From the NCBI GenBank assembly GCA_937915285.1, contig CALDNG010000060.1, forward strand, positions 1 through 14,476: a DNA stretch of 14,476 nucleotides, given 5' to 3'. Every line of letters starts with the position of its first letter. Position 1 is the stretch's first letter. Both the position numbers and the translations under genes were made by a program. Shown here in pieces: positions 1-6,442 of this stretch. Below the pieces are notes generated by a model. It worked only from the letters and a program-made list of their open reading frames with translations. It did not search any database and was not told where the DNA came from. Origin of the DNA: an uncultured Desulfomonile sp. Lineage in GTDB: Bacteria > Desulfobacterota > Desulfomonilia > Desulfomonilales > Desulfomonilaceae.

Positions 1-2
1 AC

Positions 3-143
3 ATATTTCTCGGACAGGCTATAAACCCTGCGCATCTCAATCCTAACCTGCCTCAGGAGATGGGATTCAAGAGTCGAAGTGTTCACGCGATTGCGTCAAT
101 CCTGAGGGAGCGAGGCAAAGAGGTTACGGTAGATATACACTAG
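3..143 (+). CDS. C-terminal end of an unidentified protein (5' truncated by window edge)
   Basis: An open frame enters from the left edge and runs 46 codons to a TAG at 141-143. The visible tail includes NPNLPQEMGFKSRS and ends GKEVTVDIH. The composition is protein-like: an amphipathic helix (VHAIASILRERGK) followed by a short hydrophobic strand, as in the last helix and strand of an alpha/beta domain. I do not recognise the family and assign no function. It converges on the minus-strand lipoprotein gene ending at 186, and the 42 bases between them show no clear terminator. Confidence 0.55.
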   Translation: MFLGQAINPAHLNPNLPQEMGFKSRSVHAIASILRERGKEVTVDIH

Positions 144-185
144 GACACCAATAAATTAGGTAGGGACAGCTAAAACAAGGAAAAT

Positions 186-653
186 CTATTTCAGCTTGGA
201 GCTTAGGGCGGCTATCTGGGCTTCGAGCCTGCTGATCCTGTCATTGATGGAAGCGTTTATTTTTGCCTGATCTGGCGAATCTGCCCGTGCGGTTGGTAAC
301 GACTGGCCCTGTCTAAATCCGGATATCTCTTCCTTTATGTTCTGGAGATTTTTTGCTATCGCCTTGTCATTATCTATGAAAGCCTGCGTATAATTCTGTA
401 TCGACCTCTCGGCAGACACACCTTTCTTCTGGAAATCCGAAACCAGACGATCCGTTTTTCCTTCAATTCTCTCAGTAGAATTGGCTAGTCTGGAAGTGCT
501 ATGTGAGAGTTGCGGCATACTGGCGGCCATCATGCCCATGTAGTAGGTCATCTGGTCCATACTTCCCTGGAGCCTGTTAAGATGTCCGCCACAACCATTC
601 AGGGAAAACAGACAGCCCAATACGACACACATTTTGATGTATTTGCTGGTCAA
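186..653 (-). CDS. Small coiled-coil lipoprotein
   Basis: A 155-residue predicted lipoprotein of unknown function. The N-terminus has lysines at 4 and 7, a short hydrophobic stretch and a lipobox ending in Cys21 (L18-N-G-C), so it should be exported, lipidated and anchored on the periplasmic side of a membrane. The rest is polar and mostly helical. The last 20 residues (start NDRISRLEAQIAALSSK) follow a heptad pattern, which suggests a trimeric or dimeric coiled coil. The start is TTG at 653: a GAAGGA ribosome-binding site lies 8 bases upstream (662-667), and this start keeps the positive charges a signal peptide needs. The in-frame ATG at 632 would lose them. It lies 54 bases downstream of the LolA-like gene and is probably co-transcribed with it. 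No family is recognised. Confidence 0.8.
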   Translation of the reverse strand: MTSKYIKMCVVLGCLFSLNGCGGHLNRLQGSMDQMTYYMGMMAASMPQLSHSTSRLANSTERIEGKTDRLVSDFQKKGVSAERSIQNYTQAFIDNDKAIAKNLQNIKEEISGFRQGQSLPTARADSPDQAKINASINDRISRLEAQIAALSSKLK

Positions 654-707
654 ACCATTAATCCTTCAGTTGAATGCAAAATCGTGTCTACTGAAACAGG
701 CGCGTCC

Positions 708-1493
708 CTAGTTTCTCCACTTAAACTGGCCAAAAGTTTCGACAGCCATGAGTTCATCCGGAATGTCTATGCCGAAAACAGCGTTTTCCTGACGAACCAC
801 AATACGTATGTTCTTGTCTGGAACGGTTATCTCTTCCTCACGAGGATAATCTTTTCCTTCAGCGGTCTTGAAGAATTCCACAACCCTGAAATTACGTTTC
901 ACCTTCCCGGCCGGATCCAGTTCCTGGGACTTCACTATGGTAAAATCTTTTTTCCTGACCCAAACGGTTCTGACTTTCTGGTCCGGTTGCGAAATCTGAA
1001 TTACATAACATTCCTGACCATCTATGGTCTCGTCTTTAATGAGTTTTTCCGTCTCCCCGACCTTTGGCACGAACCCCATGATGTCATCCATGTTCAGTCC
1101 AGTTCCACCAATATCAGTAGATGGGTCTTCAGTAGCCAGAGGCAATGTCTTTCCGGTTGAAGGCAAAAACATGAAAGCCTTGGGATCCTGTTTCTCCCTG
1201 ATCTGAAGCAGAAACCTCAGTCCCTTGGATTCCTCAGGCTCCTCAAAGTCAAAGAAAAAGTCTGCATTCTCATTCTTGACTTTACCGATAACCCAGATCG
1301 TCTGATCAGCTACCGTCTTCTTTCCCTTAGTAGTCTTGATCGTCAGTACAGCCCTGAAACTGTCCTTGAAACCCTGGTCTGCCACTTTCTGAAGTATCTC
1401 CTTCGCAGTAAGCTCCGCGTTGGCATAGTTACTTAGAAAACAGACAGTTAGGCCTAGGCAAAAGATAAAGCCAAAAATCTTTAAAGTTTTCAT
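708..1493 (-). CDS. Outer-membrane lipoprotein-sorting (LolA-like) periplasmic protein
   Basis: A 261-residue exported protein. It has a signal peptide with Lys2 and Lys5, a hydrophobic core to about residue 22, and a likely cleavage site after ANA (residues 24-26). The mature part matches the pattern of the 'outer membrane lipoprotein-sorting protein' family (LolA/LolB-like half-barrel): a Glu/Phe-rich strand region around 78-100, FMFLPSTGKTLPL at 108-119, the GTGLNMDDIMGF loop at 130-141, then WVRKKDFTIVKSQELDPAGK near 178-197. Family members bind lipid or lipoprotein in the periplasm and often travel with RND/MMPL-type exporters, but no exporter is visible here. An upstream GTG (1503-1505) is also in frame. 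I chose ATG at 1493 because it begins the signal peptide directly, although neither start has a strong ribosome-binding site. The gene probably heads a two-gene operon with the downstream lipoprotein gene. Confidence 0.85.
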   Translation of the reverse strand: MKTLKIFGFIFCLGLTVCFLSNYANAELTAKEILQKVADQGFKDSFRAVLTIKTTKGKKTVADQTIWVIGKVKNENADFFFDFEEPEESKGLRFLLQIREKQDPKAFMFLPSTGKTLPLATEDPSTDIGGTGLNMDDIMGFVPKVGETEKLIKDETIDGQECYVIQISQPDQKVRTVWVRKKDFTIVKSQELDPAGKVKRNFRVVEFFKTAEGKDYPREEEITVPDKNIRIVVRQENAVFGIDIPDELMAVETFGQFKWRN

Positions 1494-1534
1494 TGGATCA
1501 CACACCGTAATGGATTTACGACAGTATCCAAAGC

Positions 1535-1550
1535 CTGTAAGCGCTTACAG
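1535..1550. promoter_or_regulatory. 16-bp perfect palindrome, LacI/GalR-type operator candidate
   Basis: CTGTAAGCGCTTACAG is identical to its reverse complement. Its core TGTAAGCGCTTACA, with a central CG, is the pattern bound by many LacI/GalR-family regulators and resembles cre sites of CcpA. It lies 41-58 bases upstream of the minus-strand LolA-like start. The flanking words GTATC (1524-1528) and GATAC (1550-1554) are also inverted around it. No regulator gene is in the window, so the binding protein is unknown. Confidence 0.55.
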
Positions 1551-1584
1551 ATACGGCCTAAAACAAACCACAAAATGTTCAAGT

Positions 1585-1601
1585 GTTAGAATATATCTAA
1601 C
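1585..1601. promoter_or_regulatory. Inverted repeat in divergent promoter region
   Basis: GTTAGA (1585-1590) and TCTAAC (1596-1601) are perfect 6-bp arms around a 5-base AT spacer. They lie in the AT-rich region between the minus-strand LolA-like gene and the plus-strand exported protein. On the minus strand the same stretch reads TATATT, a possible -10 element without a good -35. It could be a second operator or chance in AT-rich DNA. Confidence 0.25.
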
Positions 1602-1683
1602 CTTTAATACCATAAAAATATTGGAAAGGTCAAGAGAGTTCAGCCCGGAATAGATCCGGGACATGGAGCAATTCAATTCCTCT

Positions 1684-1712
1684 TTGACGCTTTGCGGTTA
1701 TATTGATATAAA
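1684..1712 (+). promoter_or_regulatory. Sigma70-type promoter
   Basis: TTGACG (1684-1689), a 17-base spacer and TATAAA (1707-1712) make a near-consensus promoter. Transcription would begin at about 1719, some 25 bases before the ATG at 1744. This argues against translation from the in-frame ATG at 1663, which lies upstream of the promoter. Confidence 0.6.
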
Positions 1713-1743
1713 TATGCTTTACTATATATTCGAGGCGCTTGTG

Positions 1744-2094
1744 ATGAATAAAATTGTGATGACGGTATTGTTTGGGCTGTTATGGGCGCTTCTGGCCACG
1801 GAAGTTTTTGCTCAATGGCCTCTAGGAAAGGAAATGCCTCAGGCTGGCGCAAAGGCTCAGGAGTCAGTGCTGAGCGGTACGGGTTCGGGACGGCATCAGA
1901 TTTTTGTGAGTCCCCATATTAAGGGCCACACGTTCATGATCGATACGGAAACCGGTAAGATATGGATCTTTCGTAAGGATGGAGCGAGTGGCGATTTTTC
2001 CCTGCAGAGAGTTCCAGTGGAGCGGGATGGCCAGCCGATGGCCAAGACCACCCAAAAGCAAGGCTCTGGCGGGTCATCACTAAAGGGACAGTAG
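1744..2094 (+). CDS. Small exported protein of unknown function
   Basis: A 116-residue protein with a clear signal peptide: Lys3, a hydrophobic core through about residue 18, and likely cleavage after VFA at 21-23, leaving Gln24 as the mature N-terminus. The mature part has a short strand-rich module near 52-85 (HQIFVSPHIKGHTFMIDTET, then GKIWIFRKD). The 'hydrophobic-D-T-x-T-G-K-hydrophobic-W' hairpin resembles one blade of a beta-propeller, but a single blade is too short to be a propeller. The C-terminus is Gly/Ser/Lys-rich and probably disordered. The ATG at 1744 is preceded by GAGG eight bases upstream and lies just behind the promoter at 1684-1712. The gene appears to be transcribed on its own. 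No family is recognised. Confidence 0.75.
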   Translation: MNKIVMTVLFGLLWALLATEVFAQWPLGKEMPQAGAKAQESVLSGTGSGRHQIFVSPHIKGHTFMIDTETGKIWIFRKDGASGDFSLQRVPVERDGQPMAKTTQKQGSGGSSLKGQ

Positions 2095-2101
2095 AGCCTT
2101 G
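2059..2101 (+). repeat. 9-bp inverted repeat spanning the stop codon
   Basis: CAAGGCTCT (2059-2067) and AGAGCCTTG (2093-2101) are perfectly complementary and would form a hairpin with a 25-base loop around the TAG stop of the exported-protein gene. The 12-bp palindrome TGGCCCGGGCCA (2100-2111), followed by ATTTATT, overlaps its end. There is no long T-run, so this may be a weak terminator or an mRNA 3'-end structure. Confidence 0.35.
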
Positions 2102-2162
2102 GCCCGGGCCATTTATTACCACACGGCAACAAAAACTAAAAACGGTGATGTTCACGATTTGG

Positions 2163-2187
2163 AAATCGAAGACGGCGCCGATTTTTT
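2163..2187 (+). terminator. Possible weak terminator upstream of asd
   Basis: AAATCG (2163-2168) pairs with CGATTT (2179-2184) around a 10-base loop, and the T-run continues to 2187. The stem is short. If real, it would separate the small exported-protein gene from the metabolic operon and imply a separate promoter for asd, which I could not identify in the remaining 34 bases. Confidence 0.3.
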
Positions 2188-2221
2188 GAAGTAATCAAAA
2201 GAAGAGGAGATTTGTCAGGTC

Positions 2222-3298
2222 ATGAAAAAAGATGGATACAAAGTTGCGGTTGTCGGCGCAACTGGCGCAGTCGGCAACATGATGATCAGGGTTCTTGAAC
2301 GACGGTCCTTTCCGGTCAGTGAATTGGTTCTGCTAGCCTCAGGAAGATCGAGCGGAAGGAAGTTGAAGTTCAAGGGCGGGGATCATCCCGTGCAGGAACT
2401 GACAGAGTCCTCGTTCACCGGTGTTGACATAGGTCTTTTCTCTGCCGGTGGGTCGATCAGCGCGAAATTCGCCCCATATGCGGCAGCGGCCGGCTGCATA
2501 GTTGTAGACAATACAGCCCATTTCCGAATGGATCCTGATGTCCCGCTTGTCGTACCTGAAGTAAATCCGGAGGCCATAGCCAAGTACACCAAAACGAATA
2601 TTATTGCTAATCCGAACTGCTCGACCATACAAATGCTCGTGGCTCTCAAACCCATACACGACGCCGCAAAAATTAAACGAATTGTGGTATCCACATACCA
2701 GTCCGTTTCAGGAACCGGCAAAGACGCAATAGAGGAAATGCTTAATCAGTCCAGAGAGATAGCCGTTGCCACAAAATGGGCCAAGGATGACGGCTTGGAC
2801 AGCCTGTGGGATTACCTGAGTAATTTCAGGACAATGAACACGAATGTCTATCCCCACAGGATAGCCTTCGAATGTCTGCCGCACATTGATGTGTTTCTTG
2901 ATAACGGTTACACCAAGGAAGAAATGAAGATGGTTTGGGAGACAGGGAAGATCCTTGATCCATCCATCAAAGTGTCGGCGACTACGGTCAGGGTTCCGAC
3001 TTTCTTTGGTCACTCAGAATCCGTGAACATAGAAACTGAAAGTAAGCTTAGTGCCAGCCAGGCAAAAGAAATTCTCGCTAAAGCGCCCGGAATTAAACTC
3101 TGGGACGACCCCTCCAGGAACCAGTATCCCCTGACTGCGCTGGCTGCTGGCGAGGATTTTACCATGGTAGGGCGTGTGAGAGAAGATTTGTCTGTTGAGA
3201 ACGGCCTTAACATGTGGGTCGTGTCTGATAACATTCTGAAAGGCGCAGCTCTTAATGCGGTTCAGATTGCAGAGATACTCATAGCGAAATACATTTAG
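2222..3298 (+). CDS. asd: Aspartate-semialdehyde dehydrogenase
   Basis: This 358-residue cytoplasmic enzyme reduces aspartyl-4-phosphate to aspartate semialdehyde with NADPH, the shared step to lysine/diaminopimelate, threonine and methionine. The N-terminal Rossmann motif GATGAVG is at 12-18. The catalytic thiol is Cys133 in NPNCST. QSVSGTGKDAIEE (160-172) matches the family's substrate and cofactor loop, and RVPTFFGHSE (257-266) supplies the family Arg and the His264 acid/base. Length and motifs fit the bacterial USG-1-like group and nothing looks damaged. GAGGAG at 2204-2209 lies 12 bases before the ATG, and a nearer AGG also exists. It is the first gene of the five-gene plus-strand block. 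Its partners in lysine or threonine synthesis are not adjacent. Confidence 0.95.
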   Translation: MKKDGYKVAVVGATGAVGNMMIRVLERRSFPVSELVLLASGRSSGRKLKFKGGDHPVQELTESSFTGVDIGLFSAGGSISAKFAPYAAAAGCIVVDNTAHFRMDPDVPLVVPEVNPEAIAKYTKTNIIANPNCSTIQMLVALKPIHDAAKIKRIVVSTYQSVSGTGKDAIEEMLNQSREIAVATKWAKDDGLDSLWDYLSNFRTMNTNVYPHRIAFECLPHIDVFLDNGYTKEEMKMVWETGKILDPSIKVSATTVRVPTFFGHSESVNIETESKLSASQAKEILAKAPGIKLWDDPSRNQYPLTALAAGEDFTMVGRVREDLSVENGLNMWVVSDNILKGAALNAVQIAEILIAKYI

Positions 3299-3401
3299 TC
3301 GAATTTCGGGATAGTTTCGGAATTGCTACCGTTATTCTTGTATTCAAATGCTCTGGGGTCTTTTCCTCAGGAGCCATTAGGTCCACGAGAAAGGAATCAG
3401 G

Positions 3402-4586
3402 ATGGGAAACAAGCGTGAAGCAGTCATAGTGAGCGCAAACCGTACGCCTTTGGGATCTTTTAACGGGACATTGGGTAGCATAGGGGCCACTCAACTCGGT
3501 GGAATGGTCATAGCCGAGGCGGTGAAGCGGGCCGGTATAGACAAATCCGAGGTTGATGAAGTGATCATGGGCCAGGTGCTGCCATGCGGGTATGGTCAGA
3601 ACCCCGCCAGACAAGCCTCACTCAAGGCAGGCTTGCCATTCGAGACAGAGTGTTTCACCATCAACAAGGTATGTGGCTCAGGACTAAAGGCCGTGATGCT
3701 CGCCGCGCAGGCAATCCAGTTGGGTGACGCCGACATAGTGGTGGCCGGTGGAATGGAGAACATGAGCATGGCTCCATATTTTCTGGACAAAGCCAGATTC
3801 GGTTACAGAATGAACAATGGGGCTATCAAGGACCATATGGTTCATGACGGTCTTTGGGACATTGTGAATGACTTCCACATGGGAATCAGCAATGACCTGA
3901 TCAGCGCCAAATGGGGCATATCCCGTGAGGATCAGGACAAGTATGCTGCATTGAGTTATCAGAGGTCGGTAGAATCCATTAAAGAAGGGCGATTCAAGGA
4001 TGAGATTCTCCCGGTCAGCATACCTCAGAAAAAGGGTGATCCAAAGATTTTTGACACGGACGAATGCGCCCGTGAAACCTCTTACGAGTCCCTTGCAAAA
4101 ATGAAGCCGGCCTTTCAGAAAGAAGGTTTTGCAACTGCGGGAAACGCATCCATCATCTCTGACGGAGCTTCAGCCCTGGTCATAATGTCTGAAGAAACTG
4201 CTAAATCTAAGGGTCTTGAAGTACTTGCGCGGGTTGGTTCTCAGGGAAGCGCCGGAATGGATATGAAATATGTCCTGATGGCTCCAATGATTTCCATACC
4301 CAAAGTCGCTGCAAAAGAGGGCATTGATTATCATTCCATCGACCTGATGGAAATAAATGAGGCATTTGCAGGCTCTACCGTTGGTGTGATGCGGGAACTT
4401 GGTCTTGACGAGGGCAAATGCAACGTGAATGGTGGTTCGGTTGCGCTCGGGCATCCAATAGGAGCTAGTGGGGCAAGAGTCCTGACGACACTGCTTTACG
4501 CAATGAAGGCCAGAGACGCCAAAACGGGAATGGCTTCCCTGTGTCTTGGCGGTGGTGAGGCGGTATCGTTGTTTGTTGACAGGTAA
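3402..4586 (+). CDS. Acetyl-CoA C-acetyltransferase (thiolase)
   Basis: This 394-residue cytoplasmic thiolase condenses two acetyl-CoA to acetoacetyl-CoA or performs the reverse thiolytic cleavage. The active site is intact: nucleophile Cys91 in NKVCGSGLKAV, NEAFA at 319-323, His351 in GHPIGASGAR and Cys381 in CLGGGEA. The size is that of the AtoB/PhaA-type tetrameric thiolases rather than trifunctional FadA/FadI partners, but chain-length preference cannot be read from sequence. AAGGA lies about 7 bases before the ATG. It follows asd after 103 bases and precedes the hotdog gene by 89. Two potential thioester-handling genes directly downstream suggest CoA-ester metabolism. Confidence 0.93.
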   Translation: MGNKREAVIVSANRTPLGSFNGTLGSIGATQLGGMVIAEAVKRAGIDKSEVDEVIMGQVLPCGYGQNPARQASLKAGLPFETECFTINKVCGSGLKAVMLAAQAIQLGDADIVVAGGMENMSMAPYFLDKARFGYRMNNGAIKDHMVHDGLWDIVNDFHMGISNDLISAKWGISREDQDKYAALSYQRSVESIKEGRFKDEILPVSIPQKKGDPKIFDTDECARETSYESLAKMKPAFQKEGFATAGNASIISDGASALVIMSEETAKSKGLEVLARVGSQGSAGMDMKYVLMAPMISIPKVAAKEGIDYHSIDLMEINEAFAGSTVGVMRELGLDEGKCNVNGGSVALGHPIGASGARVLTTLLYAMKARDAKTGMASLCLGGGEAVSLFVDR

Positions 4587-4675
4587 GGGGCCGGTCATAG
4601 TCGCCCCAAAACTTCGTCAACGCCCGAATTGCGAATTATAGTTGTTGGTCTGGAGAACTTCCGGGATATTAGTCT

Positions 4676-5617
4676 ATGACAAAATTGTTCAGGAATCCAA
4701 AATCGTTCATGTCGGGGATTGACCCGTATATTTCGCTTAAGCCCGTGGATGGTCCTGATGGAGTTGTTAACTCGAAGATCAGGTTCGAGAGACACCACGA
4801 GGGATTGATAGGAATACCCCATGGTGGAGTTGCCATGGGGTTATGCCTTGATGTGTGGCGTAATCTTGAAGGATCCACTTACCCGGTAAACGTCAGTTTC
4901 CGGTTTGCGGGTTCAGGCATAGCAATTGGGGATGACGCCATACTTGAGGTAGAAACTCCTGTTGAAGGCGCTCCTGCGGTAAAAGTCGTAAAGATTACCA
5001 AACTCGGGGACAGAAAACCGTATCTGAAGGCTACCTTCAGCAGCGCCGGTAACGTTGCGGCCGATTTACCGGACATTCTTCCTCAGGCGGGCTACAGGCC
5101 TCTGCCATATTATCTCAACTGCATTGTTTGTGGCCACAGTCGGTCTGTCATAGGGCTGGAACGGCAGTTCAGATTTCATGAGGCCGAGGGCCGAAAAATG
5201 GTCACTGTCGTTTGGGGAGACCGGGATGAGGACTTTGATCGGGCAAAATTTTTCCTGATTGAGGACTCAGAGCTTCATCCGTTCGTACTCATATCCATAT
5301 TTGACGAGAATACAGCCTGGGGCAGCTTCATGGAGAACAAACTGGGTGGACTCTCGGTTAAGCTCGATTTTTATCTCAAACGCCCCGTGCGCTCTGACGA
5401 AGAAATTCTTTTCATCGGGCGTCCCGCAGGCATAAGGGGAGCGCCTGCATCCCCAAGATTCTTCCATGCCACTGGGGAAATATTGTCTATGGCCAACCCC
5501 AACAATCCTGAGGTCGTGGCTAGTGGTTGGGGCGAGTGGGTTGTCTTGAGTCAATACACTGAGCAAATTAAAAAGAACCTCATTCCGAAGAGTGATCTGG
5601 AATGGATATTTTCATAA
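4676..5617 (+). CDS. Two-module hotdog-fold protein, probable acyl-CoA thioesterase-like
   Basis: A 313-residue cytoplasmic protein. Residues 40-60 (HHEGLIGIPHGGVAMGLCLD) match the PaaI/thioesterase-superfamily signature, in which the HGG loop and a following acidic residue help form the active site. A second module seems to begin at Cys149-x-x-Cys152-Gly with IGL at 159-161, which resembles the 'CxxCG...GL' opening of another group of hotdog thioesterases. Its strand-rich region continues to about 295. I infer a fused double hotdog. The HGG motif is seen only in the first half, so the second may be structural or may bind a ligand. Hydrolysis of an acyl-CoA is the likeliest activity, and a hydratase or CoA-binding role is possible. 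The ribosome-binding site is weak (GGGA about 12 bases upstream). The gene sits between thiolase and MBL-fold hydrolase genes. Confidence 0.7.
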   Translation: MTKLFRNPKSFMSGIDPYISLKPVDGPDGVVNSKIRFERHHEGLIGIPHGGVAMGLCLDVWRNLEGSTYPVNVSFRFAGSGIAIGDDAILEVETPVEGAPAVKVVKITKLGDRKPYLKATFSSAGNVAADLPDILPQAGYRPLPYYLNCIVCGHSRSVIGLERQFRFHEAEGRKMVTVVWGDRDEDFDRAKFFLIEDSELHPFVLISIFDENTAWGSFMENKLGGLSVKLDFYLKRPVRSDEEILFIGRPAGIRGAPASPRFFHATGEILSMANPNNPEVVASGWGEWVVLSQYTEQIKKNLIPKSDLEWIFS

Positions 5618-5663
5618 AGAGATTGTCAAGCCCGGCCTTACGCCGGCGCTCAGAGGTGCTTTA

Positions 5664-6392
5664 GTGATAGAGAAAATTGTTGAAGGCGTTTATTGGATTG
5701 CGGGTAAAGACAAATTCCTGCCCGACTCACATGTTTATCTAATCGGCTTGCCAGACTCCGGGGATTTCACCATGGTCGATTGTGGGCTCATGGAAATGGG
5801 CTCATACAAGCTGTCTGAAATAGAAAGTATCGGTGTTAAGCCCAAAGATATAAAAAGAGTCATTTTGACCCACACCCATCTGGATCACATTGGATGCCTC
5901 CCTGAGATTATAGAGGCCATTCCCGGCATAGAAATATGGGTCCACGAAGATGAGGGAAGGTATATGGAGCGCGGGGACGACAGGGTCATCTGGGGCAACA
6001 AGATGTTCGAGTCCATGATCAGGGCCCAAATGACTATTCCGAAAAATTATTTCGACCTGAAGCCGCACCGCAAGCTCAAAGGTGGTGAAGTTCTGGATCT
6101 GGGCGGAGTCACATTCAAGGTCATTCACATACCGGGGCACTCCATTGGCAGCATAGGCCTTCTGAACGAGGAACACAGACTATTTATTTCAGGCGACACC
6201 ATCTATGCCGATGGAGCTATCGGAAGGTACGATCTGTTCACAGCGGACGCGTCCCAAATGAAAAGCAGCCTGGAACTTATAGCCAATCTGGGTATCGACT
6301 ACCTTTTGCCATGCCACAACCGTGTGGTAAAAGGGGCCGCCGGTCCGATGATAAGGAAAACAGTAACCAACTGGGCGCCCCTTTTGAGTTAA
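5664..6392 (+). CDS. Metallo-beta-lactamase-fold hydrolase
   Basis: A 242-residue cytoplasmic metal-dependent hydrolase. All ligands of the binuclear MBL site are present: H70-x-H72-x-D74-H75 in THTHLDHIG, His159 in PGHS, Asp178 in SGDT and His218 in PCHNR. This arrangement fits glyoxalase II-like thioester hydrolases and related MBL enzymes, and the substrate is not evident. I chose the GTG at 5664 because AGAGG (5652-5656) lies 7 bases upstream and the protein then begins MIEKIVEGVYWIAG, a usual MBL start. A longer in-frame reading from a GTG at 5592 would overlap the hotdog gene and has no ribosome-binding site. With the neighbouring thiolase and hotdog genes, thioester hydrolysis is a reasonable inference. 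Confidence 0.85.
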   Translation: MIEKIVEGVYWIAGKDKFLPDSHVYLIGLPDSGDFTMVDCGLMEMGSYKLSEIESIGVKPKDIKRVILTHTHLDHIGCLPEIIEAIPGIEIWVHEDEGRYMERGDDRVIWGNKMFESMIRAQMTIPKNYFDLKPHRKLKGGEVLDLGGVTFKVIHIPGHSIGSIGLLNEEHRLFISGDTIYADGAIGRYDLFTADASQMKSSLELIANLGIDYLLPCHNRVVKGAAGPMIRKTVTNWAPLLS

Positions 6393-6442
6393 ATTGAATA
6401 TGGTGGTTTCAAAACATCAATTGAAAGAGTCAGAGGTGATTG

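Noticed and set aside
510..1160. Long plus-strand open frame of 216 codons opposite the lipoprotein and LolA-like genes
   Set aside because: It lies antisense to two genes with clear export signals and family motifs, and its translation resembles no protein and has no ribosome-binding site.
4170..4598. Minus-strand frame of 142 codons inside the thiolase gene
   Set aside because: It is a shadow of a thiolase with intact catalytic motifs, and the translation has no protein-like pattern.
4587..4607. GGGGC/GCCCC inverted repeat right after the thiolase stop, as a terminator
   Set aside because: Only five base pairs, and it is followed by AAAA rather than T; probably chance or a weak mRNA structure.
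5633..5649. CCGGC...GCCGG inverted repeat before the MBL gene
   Set aside because: Short stem with no T-run, between genes that appear co-transcribed.
5592..5663. 24-codon N-terminal extension of the MBL-fold hydrolase from a GTG
   Set aside because: It overlaps the hotdog gene, lacks a ribosome-binding site and extends beyond the usual start of the fold; the GTG at 5664 has AGAGG at good spacing.
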